Positions 1 through 5,055 of a stretch of DNA of 7,393 nt are shown here, one piece after another (position 1 is the stretch's first letter; every line of letters begins with the position of its first letter). The position numbers and the translations under genes are program-made. The notes under the pieces were generated by a model, which was given only the letters and a program-made list of their open reading frames with translations, ran no database searches and was not told the DNA's origin. The DNA comes from JBBAAS01 sp041658125 (GTDB lineage: Bacteria > Patescibacteriota > Microgenomatia > UBA12405), in assembly GCA_041658125.1 (NCBI GenBank), contig JBBAAS010000029.1, positions 1-7,393 on the forward strand, given 5' to 3'.

Positions 1-1226
1 AGATTAAAAGTCAGACGGCCTTCTTCGAGTAGTTTGTCGATGCGGGAGTTGTTGAGATGAGTAATATTGGTTTTTTCTTGAGTGGAGTGCCAAAAAGTGT
101 ATTGATCAGGATCGGCGGGAATACCACTATAAGCCAAAACGGCATCGAAATTTTGAGGATCAATTTGGTTTTCGATAGTGATAGTAACGTCAATGCCCAG
201 ATCTTTTTTCCAGCTATTTTTTATTTCTTCAGCAATCGGGAGAAGATCACGATTAATAACATTTAAACTTATTTTTTCTATTTTATTGCCTTCAAATAGG
301 TCTTTAGCCCTTTGGGGATTGTAGGCATAATCTTTGACATCGGGATTGTAGGCCCAGGAATTAGGAGAAATTGGGCCAAGACAACGTTTGTTTTTATCAG
401 GAGTTTTGGGAGTAGCGTAAGCTAAGGCTTGTCTAAGTTGTTTTTGAGAAAATTTTTGAGTATTGATAAAAATTCCCAGATATTTATCGGTAGTATTGAT
501 ATAGGGAACTATTTTGGTTTGGCTCCAATCGTTGAGGTAGCCAGGAAGTGTTTCGATTTCAACTTCGTCAACCTCTCCAAGTTTATAACCCGTAATGAGG
601 TCGTCTTCGTTTTGGTAAAATCGATAAATAATTTTGGGAAGAGTGAGCTTATCTTCAGGGCTAACGGTCAGAGCTTTGACAAAGCCGTCTTGGTATTTGA
701 TTTGGTTCAGATGGTAGGGACCAATTCCGACCAATTGGTTACGAAATAGCGGTTGAGATAACACTGTAAGTAAGGGAGCAAACGGTTTATCGGTAATAAT
801 TTTTAAGGTAGTTGGAGAAAGTGATTCCGAGGTCAGACCGTCGATTTGGGGCTTGATAGTATTGGCGGTTAACTTGAGCTTATTGTGCCAAAAAATATTG
901 TTATTAAGTTCAAAGATATAAGTTTTTTCGTCCGGGGTTTGGAGGGATTTTACTAATGGAGATAGGGTTGGTTTTTGGTTTTGGTCAATTTGAGTGAGGC
1001 CAAAACTAATTTGACGAAGAATGGCGACGGGAAGATTTTGAGAAGTATAAAGGCCGGCAACGCCAACTTTTTGAGGATGGAGAATTGGACTTTGGTAAAG
1101 ACTAATAAGTTGCTTTTGATATAAAAAAATAAAAATGCCGACAGTAATGCCTACCAAAAAAAACGGAATCATTTTTTTGGCGTGATAGGCAAAAATTTCC
1201 AGTTTGAAACGGATTTTTTGGGCCAA
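1..1226 (-). CDS. Peptide/oligopeptide ABC transporter substrate-binding protein, membrane-anchored (3' end outside window)
   Basis: About 408 residues of an extracellular solute-binding protein family 5 (DppA/OppA-like) member are readable; the reading frame is still open at the left edge, so the C-terminus is missing. Family hallmarks are the N-terminal 'PTLSPLVKSL...DEKTYIFEL' block (residues 86-107, the 'PaLAesWe..dgktytFkLr' region), 'FWHN..KLTA' (112-121), 'GIGPY', and the late 'DPDQYTFWHS' motif (372-380) followed by 'NSRIDKLLEEGR'. Residues 19-36 form one hydrophobic helix with no lipobox cysteine, and a basic stretch (KIRFK...HAKK) precedes it. It is therefore probably an uncleaved anchor with the binding domain outside the cell. 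The start is uncertain: TTG at 1226 is chosen because it keeps the basic segment, TTG at 1271 (overlapping secG) is possible, and the first ATG is at 1172. No Shine-Dalgarno is seen at any of them. The stretch between 'KLTA' and 'GIGPY' looks shorter than usual for the family. The permease and ATPase genes are not in view. Confidence 0.88.
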   Translation of the reverse strand, partial: MAQKIRFKLEIFAYHAKKMIPFFLVGITVGIFIFLYQKQLISLYQSPILHPQKVGVAGLYTSQNLPVAILRQISFGLTQIDQNQKPTLSPLVKSLQTPDEKTYIFELNNNIFWHNKLKLTANTIKPQIDGLTSESLSPTTLKIITDKPFAPLLTVLSQPLFRNQLVGIGPYHLNQIKYQDGFVKALTVSPEDKLTLPKIIYRFYQNEDDLITGYKLGEVDEVEIETLPGYLNDWSQTKIVPYINTTDKYLGIFINTQKFSQKQLRQALAYATPKTPDKNKRCLGPISPNSWAYNPDVKDYAYNPQRAKDLFEGNKIEKISLNVINRDLLPIAEEIKNSWKKDLGIDVTITIENQIDPQNFDAVLAYSGIPADPDQYTFWHSTQEKTNITHLNNSRIDKLLEEGRLTFN

Positions 1227-1227
1227 T

Positions 1228-1440
1228 TTAAATAATGGTTTGAATAATCGAAGAGATAATAAAGACGACAAGAAGAAAGATGGTGAAGTTGAAGAGAACC
1301 TTTTCCCAGCCTCTTTTTTCCGAGACGGTAGTGGAAAGGAGATTGCTTTTGGATTCACTATCGCCGTTGGATTGGAGAAAAATTAAGACGGTAAGAGCGA
1401 GGGAAAGAATAATTTGGATAACAATAAGAGCGGTTTTCAT
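1228..1440 (-). CDS. secG: Preprotein translocase subunit SecG
   Basis: This 70-residue protein has two membrane helices (about 2-22 and 48-69) joined by a short polar loop, the SecG topology. The 'FLQS' at the end of helix 1 (residues 21-24) and 'EKRGWEKVLF' entering helix 2 (41-50) match SecG proteins of candidate-phyla bacteria. SecG assists SecYE in moving secretory proteins across the cytoplasmic membrane. The loop is rich in Ser, Asn and Lys and lacks the glycine-rich GLG/FGG segment found in many SecGs. The ATG at 1440 overlaps the TGA stop of the upstream gene (ATGA), which indicates translational coupling; no Shine-Dalgarno precedes it. Placement among secreted and anchored surface proteins fits the assignment. 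Small size limits certainty, but no other family fits as well. Confidence 0.82.
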   Translation of the reverse strand: MKTALIVIQIILSLALTVLIFLQSNGDSESKSNLLSTTVSEKRGWEKVLFNFTIFLLVVFIISSIIQTII

Positions 1441-1856
1441 AATTTTTTAATGGTTTTAACCAAAATAGAATTAAAAATATTAAATATTAGGCCGATAGTC
1501 AAAGAAGTAATCAGGTAAGCGAAGAAATTGACAAAGTGGAGGGGTGGCAAAGTAAACCCCTGCCACCTTTGTGAGGCAAAGTCGATATTTTGAAGGCTAA
1601 AATCGGCCAGTAAAAAAGTAGCCAAATAGAGCCCCAAAGTGTTGATGACGATTCTAAACAGGCCGAGAGTAAGGATATTAATTGGTAGCAGAAGAATTTT
1701 GATAATCGGCTTTAGGAGAAGCTCAAAGACAGAAAGAACGACGGCTACTTTTAGCAGAGTGACGATTTGATTTTGAAAGGTAAGGTTCATCCAAACTTGA
1801 TTTTCGGCGACCAAGGCGAAGATAAAAATAAGGATAAATCGGAGTATTTTTTTCAT
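1437..1856 (-). CDS. Phage holin family 4 / YvlD-like four-helix membrane protein
   Basis: This 139-residue, very hydrophobic protein belongs to the 'mycobacterial 4 TMS phage holin, superfamily IV' family (COG1950, YvlD-like). The diagnostic core is residues 46-73, reading LLLKPIIKILLLPIN followed by ILTLGLFRIVINTL: a Lys-Pro turn, a Leu-Pro-hydrophobic-Asn turn, then LTLGLF..VIN. Likely helices are about 4-18, 31-58 (broken by the prolines), 62-83 and 107-132, with a polar extracytoplasmic loop around 85-105 and a basic C-terminal tail. Despite the name, members are widespread chromosomal genes and usually not lysis holins; in Firmicutes relatives are linked to the envelope-stress response. 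No endolysin or other phage gene is nearby, so a prophage role is unlikely here. It overlaps the gene upstream and secG downstream by 4 bases each (ATGA), so it is an internal operon member. Its molecular function is unknown. Confidence 0.82.
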   Translation of the reverse strand: MKKILRFILIFIFALVAENQVWMNLTFQNQIVTLLKVAVVLSVFELLLKPIIKILLLPINILTLGLFRIVINTLGLYLATFLLADFSLQNIDFASQRWQGFTLPPLHFVNFFAYLITSLTIGLIFNIFNSILVKTIKKL

Positions 1857-3637
1857 TTTGAAAAATGTTTCTTAGGCGTGAGGATGATTATACCCCCAAG
1901 ACATAGCAATATTATTAGTATACCAAGGGAAATGCCTAAATTTAGATAATGAGGTAGGTAGGTAATTGATTGTCGATGAAGATCCGGTGAGCCTTCAAAT
2001 TGGAATTGAAAAGTAATTTTTTGATTTTTGGGTAAAAGAGATTGAAAAAAAGAAATCGGAGGAATGGTAATTTCAACCGAAGAATATGGAGGAATTTTTT
2101 CAATGAGACGTGACCAATCGTTAGCCGAGAGAAAGACGGTGACAGCATTAAGCGAATTAGGGTTTTGGTTTTGGAGAATAATTTTGGGGATCCGGTTTAG
2201 GCCGGTTTTGATGGGAGTAACAACAGGAGGCGAATAGGAAGGTTTGAGCTCGGTTTTGGCAAAATCAACCAAAACAGTTTTGAAATTTTTGTTGGTTTTA
2301 TAGGCTCCGGGAGGCGGAGGATAACTACTGTCCTGTCCGTGAATGACGAAGGTAAAGTGATTTAGGTCCAGATCGCGAAAATAATCGATGCCATTGGTAG
2401 TTTTTCCCCAAGTTGGATCGATATCAATCCAGGCTTGTTTGATTGAATTGTAATATTGTGGCCAGGCGTGAAGAACGTCGGCATTAAGATTCGTAGGTTT
2501 GATTTTTGGATTATTAGTATAAGCAAAACCTTCAATTTCACGGGCCGGGATGCCTTTGGAGCGGGAAAGAGTAACAAAAAGATCGGTAAATTCAGTACAA
2601 ACCGAGTCCTGTGGAGAATTTATAGCAACAAGGGCGCCTTTTCTTTGAGGGGAGTTGATAAGATCGTAATTATAGCTAAGACTGGAAACAACGTAGTCGT
2701 AAATTTGCTGGGGATTTTTTAGCTTTTGAGAAATGGCCGTAATTTGGGGGTGGGTAACCGGCCAAAAGGGCTTTTCTTCCAGTAAGGAGTTGGGATTGGT
2801 TAAGGGAGACGGTTTTAAGGTGGCGGGGATGATTTTTACCTGACCGGTGGCAGAAATCGTTAATTCCTGTGACGGCGAAAGCAGATATTTTCCAAGCCAA
2901 TTGCCATCGGAATCGATAATAATGTTTTCCGGCGGCGGAATGATTTTTTTAAAAATTATGAGCTGGTTATTGGTGTCGGGAGGAAAGGCAATTTCGGTTT
3001 GAACAGCTTCGTTTTCATCGTTTTTAAGCTGGTAGGTAAGGTCAAAATCAAATATCTGATAGTTACCTAAAATCAGTAGAATTTTTTGGTTTTGGGAAGG
3101 GTTGATTTGATAACTAAATTCGTTTTGAGAGACGGATTGATTTTTACTGATCGGAGGAACCGAAGAGTAGGCCAGATCGCCGAAAAAAGAAGGAGAAAAA
3201 AGAGTAACTTTTACTGTGTCTTTTTCTTTGAGATTTTGATATTGAGGAAGAGAAATTTCCCAAACTTTACCTTTGTTTTCGGCAAAGTTGTCGATAGTGT
3301 AGCGAAGTTTGAAGCGGGTGGTTTTGTCTTTGCCTAAAGCCGGTTGGTTGAACTTTAAAGAAATGAGGGTTTGGCCGTTTTGGCTTTGAATATTTTGAAT
3401 AATATTGCCGAAATCGTCATTACCGGTGATGTTTTTGAGGTTGTCGTCGGAAAGGGTAAGACGGTATTCTTTGGCGTAAATTTCCGATAAGTTGTTGGTT
3501 AAAGTGAGGTCCTCCACGACTGAAGCATTGCCGCTTTGGTTAATGGTATAAGTAACGTTTTGATTGAGGGTAAACTCGGAGATGGCTAAGGCCGGACGGG
3601 AAGAGATAAGTACCAAAATAAAGAGAAAGAATAACAT
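1853..3637 (-). CDS. Secreted membrane-anchored transglutaminase-like cysteine protein
   Basis: The 594-residue protein starts with a short signal peptide (cleavage predicted after 'RPALA', residue 18). A beta-rich N-terminal region of about 270 residues follows, beginning 'YTINQSGNASVVEDLTL', then a transglutaminase-like core (about 295-435), a second beta-rich region, one membrane helix (about 564-586) and a short basic tail. The core carries the papain-like triad: Cys347 in 'DSVCTEFTDLF', His390 in 'VLHAWPQYY' and Asp407 in 'WIDIDPTWG'. The enzyme should therefore be catalytically intact, facing outward as a type I membrane protein. Prokaryotic members of this superfamily are often proteases, peptidases or peptide cross-linkers; the substrate cannot be read from the sequence. 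The ATG at 3637 is forced, because an in-frame TAA lies 9 bases upstream with no other start between. It is the first gene of the leftward operon and overlaps the holin-family gene by ATGA. The signal peptide lacks the usual basic n-region. Confidence 0.87.
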   Translation of the reverse strand: MLFFLFILVLISSRPALAISEFTLNQNVTYTINQSGNASVVEDLTLTNNLSEIYAKEYRLTLSDDNLKNITGNDDFGNIIQNIQSQNGQTLISLKFNQPALGKDKTTRFKLRYTIDNFAENKGKVWEISLPQYQNLKEKDTVKVTLFSPSFFGDLAYSSVPPISKNQSVSQNEFSYQINPSQNQKILLILGNYQIFDFDLTYQLKNDENEAVQTEIAFPPDTNNQLIIFKKIIPPPENIIIDSDGNWLGKYLLSPSQELTISATGQVKIIPATLKPSPLTNPNSLLEEKPFWPVTHPQITAISQKLKNPQQIYDYVVSSLSYNYDLINSPQRKGALVAINSPQDSVCTEFTDLFVTLSRSKGIPAREIEGFAYTNNPKIKPTNLNADVLHAWPQYYNSIKQAWIDIDPTWGKTTNGIDYFRDLDLNHFTFVIHGQDSSYPPPPGAYKTNKNFKTVLVDFAKTELKPSYSPPVVTPIKTGLNRIPKIILQNQNPNSLNAVTVFLSANDWSRLIEKIPPYSSVEITIPPISFFQSLLPKNQKITFQFQFEGSPDLHRQSITYLPHYLNLGISLGILIILLCLGGIIILTPKKHFSK

Positions 3638-3645
3638 TACTACTT

Positions 3646-3654
3646 AATATAGCA
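3646..3654 (-). promoter_or_regulatory. Extended -10 promoter of the leftward envelope operon
   Basis: Read on the minus strand, TGCTATATT is an extended -10 element (TGn plus TATATT). Its hexamer ends 8 bases before the ATG at 3637. No good -35 hexamer is present at 16-18 bases spacing (GTCAGG at best), which fits an extended -10 promoter. The predicted transcript start falls on or within a base or two of the ATG, implying a leaderless mRNA. This is inferred from sequence only. Confidence 0.5.
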
Positions 3655-3670
3655 AATCTAACTAGTTTCC

Positions 3671-3695
3671 TGACTTCGCTATGGACTTGACTTCG
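3671..3695 (+). repeat. Direct repeat TGACTTCG in the divergent lexA promoter region
   Basis: The octamer TGACTTCG occurs twice, at 3671-3678 and 3688-3695, 17 bases start to start, and a further GACTT lies at 3684-3688. The second copy overlaps the lexA -35 hexamer. An 8-base palindrome, AACTAGTT, lies just to the left at 3660-3667, between the repeat and the leftward operon's -10. Such an arrangement could be an operator for LexA autoregulation or another repressor, but the canonical E. coli (CTG-N10-CAG) and Gram-positive (GAAC-N4-GTTC) boxes are absent. The function is speculative. Confidence 0.35.
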
Positions 3696-3714
3696 GGTAA
3701 TATTGGGGTATGAT
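3687..3714 (+). promoter_or_regulatory. lexA promoter (-35 TTGACT, -10 TATGAT)
   Basis: TTGACT at 3687-3692 and TATGAT at 3709-3714, separated by 16 bases, make a good sigma-70 type promoter with five of six consensus matches in each hexamer. The -10 ends only 6 bases before the lexA ATG at 3721, so initiation about 7 bases downstream of the -10 would fall on the A of the ATG, giving a leaderless mRNA. Confidence 0.65.
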
Positions 3715-3720
3715 TAGTAT

Positions 3721-4341
3721 ATGGTAGCAACTTTATATCGAAGGCAAAAACAGATCATGGATTATATTACCCAAAATATCGAAAAATATGGTTATGCCCC
3801 AACGCTGACCGAGATTGCCGAAAATTTTGGCTTATCATCGTTGGCAACAGTTCATGAGCATTTGGCGGTGCTGGAAAAGAAGGGAATGATCCGAAGATAT
3901 CGGGGAGCAGTCAGAGGAATTGAAGTTTTGGATACGGAGAAAAAACAAGCCAGAGACGGATCGGTGGAACTGCCGGTGATGGGCTATATTGCCTGCGGAG
4001 AACCGATAGAACCATATAACGATCCGAGTGCGACGTTAATGGTTAACTCGGCGCTGGTAAAAGCCGGGGATAAATCATATGTTTTGCAAGCTAAAGGGGA
4101 TTCGATGGTGGATGACGGGATATTAAGCGGTGATTTTGTGGTAGTTAAGGAACAAAATGAGGCTAAAGACGGGGATATAGTGGTAGCGGTATTGAGAAAC
4201 GGGTTTGCGACTTTGAAAAGATTTTATCGGGAAGCCAACAGAATCAGATTGCAGCCGGCCAATTCGACTATGTCGCCGATGTATGTGGCGGATGTGGAAA
4301 TCAGAGGGAAAGTCGTGGCGGTAATAAGACAGTTTAATTAA
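3721..4341 (+). CDS. lexA: SOS response transcriptional repressor LexA
   Basis: The 206-residue protein has the two-domain LexA layout at normal length. The N-terminal winged helix-turn-helix opens with 'YRRQKQIMDYI' and includes 'PTLTEIAENFGLSS' and 'HEHLAVLEKKGMIRR' (about residues 5-60). The C-terminal S24 peptidase/autocleavage domain covers about 84-206. Its Ser-Lys dyad is Ser128 in 'AKGDSMVDDGI' and Lys166 in 'FATLKRFYRE'. The RecA-stimulated self-cleavage site aligns with Cys92-Gly93 in 'GYIACGEPIE', where most LexAs have Ala-Gly; Cys-Gly is known in UmuD and P22 repressor, so cleavage is expected to work. LexA represses DNA-repair genes and is inactivated on DNA damage. The ATG is forced, with an in-frame TAG 6 bases upstream. 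It is divergent from the transglutaminase operon, sharing an 83-base promoter region, and is followed by a palindromic element. Confidence 0.95.
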   Translation: MVATLYRRQKQIMDYITQNIEKYGYAPTLTEIAENFGLSSLATVHEHLAVLEKKGMIRRYRGAVRGIEVLDTEKKQARDGSVELPVMGYIACGEPIEPYNDPSATLMVNSALVKAGDKSYVLQAKGDSMVDDGILSGDFVVVKEQNEAKDGDIVVAVLRNGFATLKRFYREANRIRLQPANSTMSPMYVADVEIRGKVVAVIRQFN

Positions 4342-4344
4342 GAT

Positions 4345-4399
4345 AAATCCCTCTAAATCTCCCTTTGACCCCCCAGGGGCAAGCAAGGGAGACTTTGAA
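4345..4399. repeat. REP/MITE-like palindromic intergenic element
   Basis: The element begins with two variants of one unit (AAATCCCTCT at 4345-4354, then AAATCTCCCTT at 4355-4365). It contains a perfect 8-base inverted repeat, TCTCCCTT (4358-4365) against AAGGGAGA (4385-4392), and ends in CTTTGAA. A second small hairpin (CCCC at 4369-4372 with GGGG at 4376-4379) lies inside. The pattern 'AAATCCC..TAAATC.CCCTT ... AAGGGAGACTTT' resembles short palindromic sequences that I recall as dispersed in candidate-phyla and cyanobacterial genomes; that match is from memory. It begins 3 bases after the lexA stop and may slow or end lexA transcription, but no T-run follows the hairpin, so it is not a classic terminator. 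Confidence 0.55.
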
Positions 4400-4404
4400 G
4401 AAGG

Positions 4405-4410
4405 TATAAT
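4405..4410 (+). promoter_or_regulatory. rsmI -10 element TATAAT
   Basis: A perfect TATAAT ends 6 bases before the rsmI ATG at 4417 and just beyond the palindromic element. No convincing -35 hexamer exists at 16-18 bases; the region where it would lie (about 4381-4388) belongs to the repeat element. The position again predicts transcription starting at or very near the ATG. Read-through from lexA is an alternative source of transcript. Confidence 0.5.
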
Positions 4411-4416
4411 CTATCA

Positions 4417-5055
4417 ATGTTATATTTAATTTCAACTCCCATCGGAAATTTAAAAGATATTACGGTGCGGGCGATGGAAACGCTGGAAAAAGTGGAAATA
4501 CTTTTGTGCGAAGATACGAGAAATACCGGGAAATTACTGGAATTATTGAAAATTAAAAATAAGCCCAAGTTAGTATCTTTTTATGATGAGACGGAAGAGC
4601 AGAAAATCCCGCAGGTAATGAATTGGTTAAGAGAGGAAAAGGAAGTGGGGCTGGTAACTGACGGCGGGACTCCCCTACTGTCGGATCCGGGATGGAGACT
4701 GGTAAAAAAATGCCAAGAGACGGGGATAAAATATACAGCGTTACCGGGAGCAAGTGCGGCCATTAATGCTTTGGTGCTAGCCGGGTTGCCGATTGGAAGG
4801 TTTTCATTTTTGGGATTTTTACCAAAGAAACCAGGTGAAAGAAAGAAAATTTTGGAAAAATACAAAGAGTTTGAGGGAGCAAAAGTGGTCTACGAATCCC
4901 CTTTTCGAACCGAAAGGTTAATTCTGGAAATAAAAGAAGTTTGCGGGGAAAAAACAGAAATCAGAATCTGTCGGGAGATGACGAAGAAATTTGAAGAGGT
5001 AAAGAAAGAGTTTGATGGAGATGAAAGAGGAGAAGTGGTGGTGGTGTTTGGCTAA
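4417..5055 (+). CDS. rsmI: 16S rRNA (cytidine(1402)-2'-O)-methyltransferase RsmI
   Basis: The 212-residue tetrapyrrole-methylase-fold enzyme uses SAM to methylate the 2'-OH of C1402 in 16S rRNA, at the ribosomal decoding centre. The ordered RsmI signatures are all present: 'LYLISTPIGNLKDIT' (residues 2-16), 'CEDTRNT' (31-37), 'TDGGTPLLSDPG' (81-92), 'PGASAAINAL' (110-119), 'FLGFLPKK' (131-138), 'YESPFR' (159-164) and 'CREMTKKFEE' (185-194). It ends at 'GEVVVVFG', so the C-terminal extension of longer homologues (E. coli RsmI is about 286 residues) is missing while the catalytic fold looks complete. The ATG is forced: an in-frame TGA lies at 4396-4398 with no alternative start between. The TAA stop overlaps the convergent ppsA stop by several bases. 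A perfect -10 element lies immediately upstream. Confidence 0.95.
   Translation: MLYLISTPIGNLKDITVRAMETLEKVEILLCEDTRNTGKLLELLKIKNKPKLVSFYDETEEQKIPQVMNWLREEKEVGLVTDGGTPLLSDPGWRLVKKCQETGIKYTALPGASAAINALVLAGLPIGRFSFLGFLPKKPGERKKILEKYKEFEGAKVVYESPFRTERLILEIKEVCGEKTEIRICREMTKKFEEVKKEFDGDERGEVVVVFG

Noticed and set aside
429..749. Rightward open frame of 106 codons opposite the solute-binding protein gene
   Set aside because: It is antisense to a clearly coding frame with family motifs, has no start context and no recognisable protein character; it is a shadow of the real gene.
1437..1856. Prophage lysis holin and a phage remnant
   Set aside because: The family name includes 'holin', but members are common chromosomal envelope proteins, and no endolysin, integrase or structural phage gene accompanies it; the neighbours are transglutaminase and secG.
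1437..3637. Alternative genetic code with TGA read as glycine
   Set aside because: The transglutaminase-like and holin-family genes end at TGA within ATGA overlaps with sensible C-termini, and conserved motifs contain no in-frame TGA where Gly is expected.
3638..3720. Canonical SOS box (CTG-N10-CAG or GAAC-N4-GTTC) upstream of lexA
   Set aside because: I searched both strands of the gap by eye and found neither pattern; only the direct repeat and AACTAGTT palindrome remain as candidates.
4123..4865. Several leftward open frames of 66-94 codons opposite lexA and rsmI
   Set aside because: They lie antisense to genes with strong family signatures, overlap one another in different frames and show no coding-like features.
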